A program made the translations under genes and the position numbers. A stretch of 64,000 bases of DNA, taken from the NCBI GenBank assembly GCA_032173965.1, contig CM063283.1, forward strand, positions 112,229,108 to 112,293,107. Reading direction: 5' to 3'. Shown in pieces: positions 1-17,700 of the stretch; position 1 is the first letter of the stretch; every line of letters begins with the position of its first letter. The stretch comes from Sitta carolinensis (Eukaryota; Chordata; Aves; Passeriformes; Sittidae). A model generated the notes under the pieces. The model ran no database searches and was not told where the DNA came from. It saw only the letters and a list, made by a program, of their open reading frames with translations.

Positions 1-6252
<6,252 letters not shown>

Positions 6253-6565
6253 GAAGGGAGCTGACAAGAAAGATGGGGAGAGACTTTTTACAGGGGTGAC
6301 AGGACGAGGGGGAATGGCTTCCAATTGTCAGAGAGCAGGTTTATATTGGATATTAGGGAGAAATTCTTTACTGTGAGGGTGGGGAGGGCTTGGAACAGAT
6401 TTCCCAGAGCAGCTGTGGCTGCCCCTGGATCCCTGGCAGTGCCCCAGGCCAGGCTGGACACTGGGGCTGGAGCAGCCTGGGGCAGGGGCAGGGGGCCCTG
6501 CCATGGCTGGGGTGACACTGGATGATGTTTAAAGTCCCCTCCAACCCCACACATTCTGGGAATCT
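6253..6565 (+). mobile_element. CR1 LINE 3' fragment
   Basis: 5'-truncated CR1 copy, the dominant retrotransposon of birds. Recognisable blocks are ACAGGACGAGGGGGAATGGC, TATTAGGGAGAAATTCTTTA, CCCAGAGCAGCTGTGGCTGC and GATGTTTAAAGTCCCCTCC, followed by a decayed tail at ATTCTGGGAATCT. It holds only the 3' untranslated end, with no reverse transcriptase. It shares its central GTGGCTGCCCCTGGATCCCT block with the copies at 22.03, 47.6 and 54.86 kb, so it belongs to the same or a sister subfamily. Confidence 0.93.
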
Positions 6566-7422
6566 TTAATTTCCACTGAGATGATACAACCATTTCAACC
6601 AGAAGCCAGAGAAGATTTTTTTTTTTTCCTTTTCTGAAGGATTTCAACCCCAATGCATTTCTTCCAGCAACAACCTAGAGTAAATATTTCATGTACCTGT
6701 CTATATGTAGTCCTATTCTGACTATGAGGATAGAGAGATCTGTGGATGTAAGATGTACCAGAATCCTTTGTTTCAGCAATTACTGTGGTAGATGCCAGCT
6801 GTTTGTTTGGTTCTTTTATGACAATGCAATATTTTTAAAAAAACCCAACCAAACAAACAAAAACCAGCGCTATGTTTTTACTTTTATAGGGTAAAAATAT
6901 CCTGCCTTTTTAGACAGAGTGTTTTAGAAGGGTGTTCCTTGATTAAAACTGTACAATGTTTATGGTCTTGCCACAGTGTGCTACTCTGGGCATATCTGTG
7001 TATTTGGTTTTCAGGGAGCACAGTGATGTCCACAGTAATCGAAGTGTTTATAAAATATAGCTGGGCAAGAGCATCTTCTGTTTCCTGGCTGCAATTTTAT
7101 GTCGTGCCTCCAGGTTATTGTAAAGTAATTGGGGGTTGAAACATATTAAGACCTATTACCAGAGCGTTTCCAAGGAGTATCCCAATAAATCACCCTCCAT
7201 GTTCAATAAAGGAGAAGGTGCCCATGTTTGGAGCCAGAAATACCAATTTCTGGGCAGTTTCCATGTGCAAGGACAGCTGCAGTCTGGAAAGGTGTGCAGG
7301 AAGGAGCTTGTCTGCCTGTTAGGGAACAGTTCCAGAATTGGAGTTTTGCTCCTGCACTTTTGATGTGAAAGCAGATCTGAGGCCAAAAAGCTTTTACAGG
7401 GTCTCCTTTGAGGCAAAGGTAA

Positions 7423-7423
<1 letters not shown>

Positions 7424-7457
<34 letters not shown>
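7424..7457 (+). repeat. Poly(A) run, 34 bases
   Basis: Uninterrupted A34 preceded by GGTAAC and followed by TTAAAGC. I see no retroposed sequence directly upstream that it could be a tail of. Such runs are length-polymorphic and error-prone in sequencing. Confidence 0.95.
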
Positions 7458-7459
<2 letters not shown>

Positions 7460-8167
7460 AAAGCAGGGCAGAACCAATTATTTGGATGAATCTGTTTTGA
7501 GGAAAAGCAGAGTGAGTGGCACTGAGTGCCAACAGCAAACGCAGAGAAATCTTTTTGTATTGCAAAGCTCCATTTTGAATAATAATGGTGAGATGGCAAA
7601 CTCAGCTCTCTGCACTGGATACAGCTATTTAACAATCAAACTGCAGTGGTGTCTGACAAGCTCTGAAGTGTCAGCAAAATTAAGGATCGGTGGTAACTCT
7701 GAGAAGTCTCAAGGGGCTCACAAAGTGCAGGCAACTGCTGTACCAAGCTCTGCAGCTGCACCTACAGGGTCTCTTTTCCTAAAATCCTTCTTTTCTGAAG
7801 AATTTTGCATTGTCAGTTGACTTGAAACCGAGTCTGAAATTCATTTGAATTATAATAGGGAGAGCAAGGCCGTGCAGTTTGCTCCTGTACCTGTAACCAA
7901 ATCCTACATGTTTTCATTAATGGCACTAAACATAAAAGCTTAAATCAGCCTAAAGTATTGTGTTCATCCTAAAATCACCCTAGAATATCTGATGGGTAGC
8001 TGCACATGGCTTGTTCAAACTTCCTTTGCCTCTTCCTGATTTCCTTCACAAACCATTTCCAAAAGAAGAGACTTTGGAATCAGCCTTGTGATGACCTTGT
8101 GACCACTGAGAGCAGACTAAGCCAAAGAGCTCAGCAAAGTATGTTTTTTGTAATAACAGCAAAAAAA

Positions 8168-8203
8168 TTTATTATTATTATTAAGAGTAATAATAATAAT
8201 AAA
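8168..8203. repeat. Perfect TTA/TAA inverted repeat
   Basis: Sixteen-base arms, TTTATTATTATTATTA and TAATAATAATAATAAA, separated by AGAG. The arms are exactly complementary, giving a 16-bp hairpin with a four-base loop. Confidence 0.95.
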
Positions 8204-10154
8204 AAACCCCCAAGGGACAATAGGAAAGTATAGGAAAGTGCCACAGCACAGATTGTGCTTCTGCTCCTGTTGAGCAACTGCAAGACAGAAGAGAGTTGAG
8301 TGCTTGGCTCATTTCTTCTTCACACACAGAACTGTGAAGCTGGACTAGAAGGGAAAGTGAAACGACTGCTGATTGTGCTGTGCCCAGGTGAAAGCCCAGA
8401 GCAGAGCCCACTCATGTCTTAATTAGTCCCTGAGAGAGCAAAGGATGGGTGTGGGTTATAGGGGAAAGAGGGCAGAAAGGGATTACTGGAAGTGAAGGTC
8501 AGTGTAAGGGATCAGCAAAGAGAGAAGAGCAGAATGAAGAATGGATGTAAGCAGGGCTGGAGAATTAACTTGGGTCTGTCACTGCACTCTGGATTTCTGT
8601 TAGGAATGCCTCCTATCCTGATAACTGCAAGGGATTTGGGTTTTCCTGTGTTTCTGAGCAGTGCCTAGAGCAGGATCATGAGTACGTTCATGCCCTGACC
8701 TTTCTGAATTCCCATTTTCCTGCCTAATGACACACTGTGGAAGAATCTCTCTGATTTATACATGGACTGTGACTGCTGAAAAAAAAAAAAAAGAAGCAGA
8801 AAAGGGGAGAGACAGATGATACCAACTGGGCACAGTGGCATATTTGAGTGTGCACTGGAGGAACAGCAGCTCTGAGGAAAGGTGGGTGAGCAGGGCTCCC
8901 TGCAGGGCTGTGGGCATTGTGCTGGTGACAACTGATGAGCCTTCCAGCCAGCCTCCTTCCACCAGCCAGGAATTAGTCACACTGGACCACAGCTTGAGAA
9001 GTGTCACTGATGTACACTGACCTACATTTGGCGTGATGAACTGCATTATTTATTTACACACAGTTCCTCAAGCCTCATCTCTGAAAGGCTCGGGGGCTCT
9101 TGGATCCCTTTCTGCACAAAGGGCTTTTCTGAACTGCTGTGGTTGGCAGTAAGCAGGCAGTGTTTGCCAGGAGTTATCACGTGGTGGCATCTGAAACACA
9201 GCACTGCAATTTTGGGCTCTGCTGGGGTTTGGAGATTCCAGCAGCAGCTCAGTTTGCACAAAGCTGTTTTTTTCAGCCACGAAGTTTGTACGCAGTGGAA
9301 GAAAAGACAAACTCTTTATGGAGAGTGGTCCTGTGTGAAGTCTGTGATCAGAATTAGATTATTGCTGGTGAGCACAGGGATTAAGTCCAGCCATTTGACT
9401 GAGGCTGGGTCTAGTAGAGATGAGCAATAATGATTCTTGCTTTGCTTTGGTGTCAGTGCTTAACCATAGCTGCCAAAACCCAAGCATTCAACATATATTT
9501 AACCTATGCCCCTGAATGATCTACATCCAAGATTTCTTCTGGTTCCAGGTGCAGTGAGATAAAGATAAAATATTTTTTTAATGATTAAATATTACCAACA
9601 TATATAAAATTTTAAAAAATCTGCACATAAGCTACCTTCTACCAAAAACATGTCAGTGAGGTTTAATTCTCCTCTTCAAAGTTGTATCAGCACTCAGAAA
9701 GTACAGCAGGCAAATTCTGCTGAGCTTCCTTGACTCCCTGGTAAGCTGATGGGAGCAGCATTCAGCCACGCTCAGGTCAGGCTGCAGGTTTACAGTAATG
9801 TGTTTTCTGAGTTTCCCAAAGACCTGTAAAGTGCACTTGGCCCATCTCTAAAGACAATATACTGCTTCCCCACTTTCTCTTTCAGCAAGGGTATTTTCCT
9901 GAGGGACCTAGGAAAAAAAAATTATTTACTGCATTATTTAAGAAATGTCTAGTTTTCCACGTTTTTCCTGAGAGCTCTGCTCTTTTGAGAGGACGGTGTT
10001 TTACAGCACTAGAAAGGGGAGGTGGTAAAAAATCAGCACTTCCTGCTTGTGCAAACAATTTTCACACTTTCCTCTGTCTCATGAACTAAAATTGTAACTG
10101 AGCGAGGCCACGTACTTCAAACTCTTCACTGAAGGAAATTATAAGTAACAAGGA

Positions 10155-10372
10155 ATAAGACAAGAGGAAATGGCCTCAAGATGTGCCAGGGGAGGTTTGG
10201 GTTGGATACTGGGAAAAATTTCTTCACTAGAAGGGTGGTCAGAACAGACTGCTCAGGGATGGGGTGGAATTGCCATCCCTGGCAGTGCTAAAAACCACAC
10301 ATGAATGTGGTACTTAGGGAGAGGGATTAATGGTTGGACTTGGTGACCTTAGAGGTCTTTTCCAACCTAGAC
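10155..10372 (+). mobile_element. CR1 LINE 3' fragment (diverged)
   Basis: Older CR1 copy with the order ATGGCCTCAAGATGTGCCAG, GGTTTGGGTTGGATACTGGG, AATTTCTTCACTAGAAGGGT, GGTTGGACTTGGTGACCTTA and GAGGTCTTTTCCAACCTAGA. It comes from a different subfamily than the 6.3 kb copy: it has 'GGACTTGGTGACCTTAGAGGTC' wording rather than 'TGACACTGGATGA'. The terminal octamer repeats are lost. Confidence 0.9.
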
Positions 10373-13300
10373 CACTCCTCTGTCTTCTCTGGGCTCCATT
10401 TTTGCTTCCTATTCCATTACTTTGGAGTCTTTTGATCAGGTGAATCGTTTTCAAGTTGTGTCTCTGGTATGGGTAGCATTGGATGCAAGGATTTCAACAG
10501 CCTTGTGGGAGTCAGGAGCCACTTGAGGGGATGAAGATGAAAAGCATCTGGTCCACATGTCAAAAAATCACTTTGGTAGCACGGAGGGAAGTGAGCAATG
10601 TGATTGTAGGACAGGAGTTTCTGATCATTTAATCAGCACAGGGAAGTGAAATGGAGGTGTTAAGATCACAGAGACTGGCATTTCCCTGCAGAGGGAACTT
10701 GTGGATTTTCCTCAGTGTGTCTGGACATTTTGGCTGCTGTGAGGGCAAAGAACATCAGTGGCTGTTTGTGATAGAGGGAGAAGAAAAATATCTTTGAGTG
10801 GGGTGTTGTGGTGGTTAAAATCCAGAAAGTCAAAATTTGCTCTGTCTCACCATATCCAGCAATTTTAATTCCAGTGGGATTCACAAATAGCAGCAGTGGC
10901 TTTGACATTTCAGTAACGAAGTGTGTCTAGGAGAAAAGTGTGTCATAATTTTTCTTTCCCCTCTGTTGCTGCTGAGTTTTGGACAGCCCTTCATTTCCAT
11001 CAGTGGGAGGGACTCTCTCCCTCTTCTCACTTTAAAGCAAACCAAAATAAAAAACCCAAACCCAACAACCCCTGAATTCTCTTTCTCAATTTTTTTCCTC
11101 AACTCTTTAATTTATTTCCTCTCTACTTAAATTAAAGCATATGAAAAACTTGATTGGATTTGGGTCCTCTTTAGAATTGCTTTTGCCTTCTTGAGAATTG
11201 AACAGAGAGAGAGAGAAAGGATTGTAAGTCTGCTTCTGGGTAAAAGCTTCAAATATTTTTTTTTTTTTTACGATTAATGGCTTTCTCTTTCCAACTCTGT
11301 ATCACTGTGTGTATACATATACATACATATATATGTACATATACACTTATATATATGGGCTCATATCACATCTCTCCACTGGCCTGGGGCTCTGTTGGAC
11401 CATGCATAACATTATCCAACCTGATGCCCAAACTGTTCTGTTTTACCACCTTGTTATTGATGTTGCCAGTCATGAAGAGGTTTCTTTCAGCCTGGTTGAA
11501 TTCAGTGACACAGTTAGTCTTTCACTGGAAATATCTGTGTCACGTTATTTTCTCTCCAGATGTGCTTGAAATTTCTTTCATTTTCCTGGGTGAATCCCAT
11601 TTTATCACCTGGCCAGCTTTTTCTAACCCTCACGGTTCCTGTAATATTAATTCTCTCTGGGGTCTGCAGAAACTTCAAATAAATATGACCTGCATTCAAA
11701 TGAATTCGATGTTTACCAGCTCTTTATTAAAGGTGAAATAAGAGCAGGCTGACTGTTAATCTTCCCAGATGCTCACTCAACATTCTTCCTTTTTTTTTGT
11801 TTTTGCTCTTTGTTTACCATTCTTCAGGCAGTTTTTTGGTTCATAGATATTTTCTTGAATACTTAAGGCAATAGTTTTATCGCTTTGGTTTAATTGCAGG
11901 ATTTGGGGTGGGGGTGCCTGATTTTATAGACAGCAAAGCTCAGTGCTGTCAGATCTGATATGAAAATCTACAAACAGGGACATGCTTTGAAGAATTGGTG
12001 TGCTGGTTTTAGGTCCAGTTTCATGATTTATTTTCATTTTTGCTTTTTGAAATAGCAATTGTGTGTTGTTTCCTTCCTTATAAATCTCCTTGCCAGTAGC
12101 CTGTGATCTTGTCACCTTCCTGAGCAGCAGTGGGTAAGTAGGTGACCACACCAAGCACTGTGTGCTTGAGGTTTCCCATCAAAACCCAGCCTAACCTGAG
12201 CAAACACCAACGAGCTCTGACAGCTTTGATGTGAGGGGACAAAATTGATGCATGAGATTCATTTTAATGAGTGTGTGCCTCGCTACTGGGAATCCTCTCT
12301 GGCTGTGGACATGGTTTAGCTGCACTCTGAGCAGAGCAGAATGGCAAAACTGCCACCAGCTGTGAGTTTTAGGTTATTTTTAATACATCCAAAGAGATAT
12401 CTACAAGTGATATCTGGAAAAAGAACCCAAACAAAACCAGAATAATCTACTGTTGTGTGTTGTACCAGGCAACTGATTTCAATTAAAGCATCACTGTGGA
12501 GCACAGTGCTGCTAAGCTGATAAGTCCACAGCTTTTTAGGGCTACAGATGTTCTTACTGAAGCTCATTTGGTTTGCCCTCCCTGTCAAGAGCCCAATTTT
12601 AATTGAGAGGCTCATTAGAAGAATGACTCATTAGAAGGAATTGGAGGTGCCTATCTGGCAGGGCTTTTTTTCATTTGCTGTGACATCAGTGTTGTACCTG
12701 GGCTGCTGATCTGTAAAGCCACATTTTAATTGCATGTGTGCTCTCCCTTTGGAGAAAGGTTAGGATGGAGGCCAGGTGACCTTTTAGTCAGAATCAAGCG
12801 AATTTTTAAAGCCTGTGATCTGGCATGTGAGCTCAAGCTGTGCTGGGGCAGATGCTCTGTCCTGCTGCAGAAAGGTGGTAGATGCAAAGGCTAAACATTT
12901 TATGTTGTGAGCAGCAAATGTACCAAAAAACATCTAGAAAACTTAAAACCAGTGATTTTTTTTAATAAGAGCAAGAGTTTAGAAAAAAGAATAAACCGCT
13001 TAGATGTTCCCTACTACTGCCAAAATTCCATTATAATTGCAATTAGAGATGTTTTTCAGAACAATAGTAGCCTACCAATTTTTTTTTCATGTTTCTTTTC
13101 TCATTTAAAATAAGTCCTGCACGTTCTTGCCATGCACTCGAGCTGGTGGTGTCGAATGAGTTGAAATGTTTCCTGTGGGCCATGGGAGACCGACGTGATG
13201 CCAACGCTTTCAGCTGCTAGAGGAGTGTGATCCACAGAGACCTGTCAACAAAAGCAGGTCAACAGGATTGAGCAAGGCAAAAAAAATCAATAAATCTTTG

Positions 13301-13751
13301 AATTAATCATGCAGCTGCCAGGGAGAATTATGGGTGCATGAAATGAAGGCTGTAGGTATAAGTCTATGGCAACTTATTCTCTCCTTCCTCGTTGTGTCCT
13401 TTTCCGTGCCTGCAGGTTTGCCTTTCCCTGCTGCCATCCGAATGGCTCTGTGTTTATTTGGGTGCCTTCGTGGACTGCTCGCCATTCATTTTAAACTAAC
13501 CAACTCTGTTTCGATTACAGAAATTCCCCTTTTCTTCCTCTCTGTCTGCCCTGTCACTTTTCTCACTGTTGTGTGTGCTCAGTGTGAATTAATCCCAGGA
13601 TTTCACCTACAGGACTGCACATCTTGTGCAGTGAGTTGGACTGAAAGCCACTGCTGCCTGCATGAGCAGAGGAGTTAAAAATTCATGCCAGTGCTGCAGG
13701 TGAGGGGACACCCCTGTGACCCCTCCTGCAGCAGCAGGGCTGGGGAAGGAG
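10373..13751. other. Unique intron
   Basis: No gene recognised. The longest open frame (11277-11741, 154 codons) starts over a TATACA-rich patch (11300-11356) and has no recognisable domain. Includes a GAGA patch (11206-11217) and T13 near 11258-11270. Confidence 0.55.
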
Positions 13752-14706
13752 CCCTGGGCCAGCTCTGCCTCACAGGAGGATGCCCAGCTCTGCATCCCTT
13801 GGGATGCCCAGCTCTGCTCCCTGGGGGATGCCCAGCTCTGCATCCCTGGGGGATTCCCAGCTCTGCTCCTGGGGATTCCCAGCTCTGCTCCCTGGGGGAT
13901 GCCCAGCTCTGCATCCCTGCGGGATGCCCAGCTCTGCCTCCCTTAGGGATGTCCAGCTCTGCATCCCTGCGGGATGTCCAGCTCTGCTCCCTGGGGGATG
14001 CCCAGCTCTGCTCCCTGGGGGATGCCCAGCTCTGCATCCCTTAGGGATATCCAGCTCTGCCTCACAGGGGGATGCCCAGCTCTGCATCCCTGGGGGATGC
14101 CCAGCTCTGCTCCCTTAGGGATGTCCAGCTCTGCCTCACAGGAGGATGCCCAGCTCTGCTCCCTTAGGGATGTCCAGCTCTGCTCCCTGCGGGATGTCCA
14201 GCTCTGCCTCACAGGAGGATGCCCTGCTCTGCTCCCTGGGGGATGCCCAGCTCTGCTCCCTGCGGGTTGTCCAGCTCTGCTCCCTGGGGGATGCCCAGCT
14301 CTGCTCCCTGGGGGATGTCCAGCTCTGCTCCCTTAGGGATGTCCAGCTCTGCATCCCTGCGGGATGCCCAGCTCTGCCTCCCTTAGGGATGTCCAGCTCT
14401 GCTCCCTGGGGGATGCCCAGCTCTGCTCCCTGGGGGATGTCCAGCTCTGCTCCCTGGGGGATGCCCAGCTCTGCATCCTTGAGGGATGTCCAGCTCTGCA
14501 TCCCTGAGGATGTCCAGCTCTGCATCCTGAGGGATGCCCAGCTCTGCTCCTGGGGGATGCCAGCTCTGCATCCCTGAGGGATGCCCAGCTCTGCTCCCTG
14601 GGGGATGCCCAGCTCTGCATCCCTGAGGGATGTCCAGCTCTGCCTCACAGGAGGATGTCCAGCTCTGCATCCCTGAGGGATGCCCAGCTCTGCCTCACAG
14701 ACAGAT
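13752..14706. repeat. GC-rich minisatellite, 39 units of 24/25 bp
   Basis: I count 39 occurrences of the core AGCTCTG in register (one is degenerate, CTGCTCTG). Each unit begins GGATGCCCAGCTCTG or GGATGTCCAGCTCTG and ends with one of five tails: CTCCCTGGG, CATCCCTGNG, CCTCCCTTAG, CCTCACAGG or CTCCCTTAG. Units with the nine-base tails are 24 bp and those with the ten-base tails are 25 bp, so the reading frame drifts and long open frames appear on both strands. Those frames are artefacts. The segment at 13903-13960 recurs near-exactly at 14343-14400, which suggests growth by duplication of multi-unit blocks. The array is much more GC-rich than its surroundings. Confidence 0.97.
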
Positions 14707-17700
14707 GTGGCCACTGAGCACCTCTGCCAAGGGGGAAAGTTCCAGACCTGCAAACTGAAGCTGGACAGCCACTGGAGGCAGCTCGAGGGAGGAATTTGTC
14801 ACTGAGGACATGCTTGGGAGGGATGTGTGGAACTGAGGACTCAGAGGTGCGTCCCGTGTGTATCTCTGTGGTTTCAGCTCTGTGCTTTGGTTTCATTTCC
14901 TCCACCTCCACAGGATTTGCCTCTCACTGCAGTGCCCTGGAGGGATTGTTCTCTACAACTTCCCCGTGCAAAACTCGAGTGCTTTACTGCTGCAGCTTCT
15001 GGGCTGGCAGCGAGAGAGGATGGGGAAATGAATAGCTCGGCACGTTTAAATCTTTGTTTCTGCTGCAGATGATGCCGAGGTCCCTCCTGTGTGCCCAGCT
15101 CAGCTCTCCAGCTGCAGAACTTGGTCCTGCACCATGCCAGGGATGTCTCCTTGGCTCCCTGCCCAGGGAACAAGGCTGGCTCTCTTCCAGCTGGGGTACA
15201 GCCCAGTACTGGATGCTCACTTTCACTGCAAATTCAAATTCATTTTCCTCTTTCATCCACGGCTTTCTTTGCAAATAGACACTGATATTCACAAAATCCC
15301 CAAGAACAATTGGCCTGCTACTTGTGGAAGGTCAGGGCAGGCTCTGTTCAGGGATTACATATTCCAGCTGACATACAGCACTCTTGTTTTCCAATTGCAT
15401 GCCTAGGGAATTTTTTTTCCCCTAAAGGTTTTTTCCCCCCTTCTCCATTAAAACAGAGAATCAAATACATGACACACTCAGAAAATACACTATTGGTCTA
15501 GCTGTGGAGGTGATTTTTTAATTTTTTGAACTAACAAAGAGACAGATTCTTGTTTTCTAGAAGAGGCAGAGATTTTATATTTTTTCCCCACACTGCTTTT
15601 GTAAAACATCCTGCTGGTTAAATACCATTGTTTAGTAAACCCACATTTTATTCTTTAGAGAGACATAAACCATAGGAAAGTAACATCTTTTTTCTTCTGA
15701 TATTTATCTTGTAACTGATCCTCCAGGCAATACCTGAGTGATAAAATGATGGAAGAAATATTTCCTTCTGTTCTTTCAGACTCACATTTGTTTTGTGCCT
15801 CCAAGAGTGCATTTTCTGTACTGAGCACTAAGAATCCTTCCATGTACTCCATTTTCCCATCCAATTTAAAACTGTTTTTCACAGAACACTGACAAAAACA
15901 TATTTGTTTAAAAAGTATTTCTGATATGAAAAAGGAAAAAACGGCACCAACTGAAATGCTAAAAATCGCCATGTGGGTATACACAACTAGACAGTACTAA
16001 AACTCTCCTCTAAAATGTACAAAATATTTGCAGATTTGAAAAAGTAATAAAACTATGTGGATATATTAAATTTAAGAAATGCCCATTATAATCAGTGTCT
16101 TCTAAAATCAAAACATTTCTGTAAAATAAATTTTTAATATAAAATTTCACAGGAGTCTCCATAAGCACCGATATTTTTACATGTATATGCAACATTATTG
16201 AAAATATTTTGATTTATAGTATATTTATCTGAAATATAATTAGGAATGTATTGCAAATAATAAAATGTGGAAGCAGCTGCGGACGTAGTGTAGCGGTTAA
16301 GAAAAAAAACAGTGGAGATAAAAGATAACTGGAAAATAAAAATGCTAACTTTGTATTGTATTTAAATGGAGAAGTCTTAGGGAAGAATCCAGAGGAATAA
16401 GGGCATTGATCATCTCCATAACACTTTTTGTTCTGCTTAAACTTTTTTTTTTTTTTTTTTTGAATTCCTAAGTGTGCTGGATATCATGAAATCCCTGTGC
16501 TGAAAACAAATAAGACGTTAATTTTCTTGGAAAAATTCCATTAGAGCAACAGAAGCAAAGTTGATCCGTGTTGCAAAATGCACATTTATGACCTGCTGAA
16601 AGGCAAATTCAGGGCTGGGAAGCCAAAGTGCACCCATAAATAAGAAGTGATGGGATAATGTGTGCTGTGCCACAGCAGCCATTCAGCAGCTTTGGAGAGG
16701 GGGCGAGGAAAAGCAAAGCCCTCTGAATGTCAGCAGCCCTACGAGATCTGGGGAGATGCTCTGTGTGTTTTCAAAAGGGATTTCAGAACAAGAAGTTATT
16801 CACTGGATTTTGGCCTTCCTTTTCATTCATGCATCTTCTCCTTTCTTGCCTGAGCTCTGTTTATTGTTAGGATTTCTTTGCACCCTTATCAATGGTTATT
16901 CATAGCACATTTTAGAGCTGACTTGTTTTTCAAGTGCTAAAGAAATTCTGTATCACAAACTCTGTCGAAAATCAAGGGAACCTTTATTTCTGCCTATTTT
17001 GCCATCTCTCTTCCTTTATGAAAAGCCCCAGACCTCTTTTTGGTTAATTGGAATTATCACTCTTGTTTTATATCGAGGGAAACCGAAAAACAAAGAAACA
17101 AGACTTCCTTAGTTTTCTCATTGCAAATTCTCAGGCAGCATCTCCCAAATCGTTACCCTTTCCTTGGATCCATGGTTCCTGTTTCTTCCCAAGTACTGAA
17201 ATATGAAATAAAAGAGATTAAGTGTGAAGGAAGCTTAGGAACCCTTGATAAATTGGTGAGAATATTTTATACAATCAGTAATAAACCCACAAACCAGTGC
17301 TTCAGGTTTCTGTTTGTGCAGCTCTTGTTGCCTTGGACTGGAGTTCCCCGTGTGAGGAGGGAGAAGAGGAAGTTCAGTGGGAGAGCTGGGATAGTTATAC
17401 ATTGCTTGTCATTAAAAATAACTAAAATAATCAGCTAAAAGAAGATGAAATGCGTTGTCTTTGTTTTGTTGCTTTCATTTAGATTTATTTTCTCACTACA
17501 TCTGACACCTGATAAAAAATTGTTGGAAGGAATCCACAGGAACAGAGGACCATAATTATGAATGCCCTAAATTTTCCAGCTCCACCACCCCCAGACCTTC
17601 CTGTTGTTTTAATTAATGAAAATTAATTGCATTTAGAATCAAAAATCTCTTCCTCCTCACTCTTTTGAAGTGCATAATTCTTTTCTCTCTCAGGAGTGAT

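Larger units (their letters stand above)
6566..10154. other. Unique intron with an A34 run and a TAA hairpin
   Basis: No gene recognised. Contains an A34 run (7424-7457) that creates lysine or phenylalanine runs in conceptual frames, the TTA/TAA hairpin at 8168-8203, and an A14 run near 8779-8792. Otherwise it is mixed-composition single-copy sequence. Confidence 0.55.

Noticed and set aside
7156..7820. Frames of about 160 codons on both strands
   Set aside because: They cross the A34 run, giving lysine or phenylalanine runs, and have no recognisable domain.
11277..11741. 154-codon + strand frame
   Set aside because: It starts in a TATACA-rich patch, has no domain and is not flanked by splice or promoter signals; chance is the best explanation.
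13752..14706. CRISPR-like regularly spaced repeat
   Set aside because: Units are contiguous tandem copies with no unique spacers, in a vertebrate intron.
13675..14753. Several 90 to 205 codon frames on both strands
   Set aside because: All are translations of the 24/25-bp minisatellite. They occur in several frames of both strands and have no non-repeat domain.
16277..16310. tRNA-like words (GTAGTGTAGCGGTTAAG)
   Set aside because: It resembles a tRNA 5' half by a few bases only. No anticodon arm, T-loop or acceptor pairing follows.
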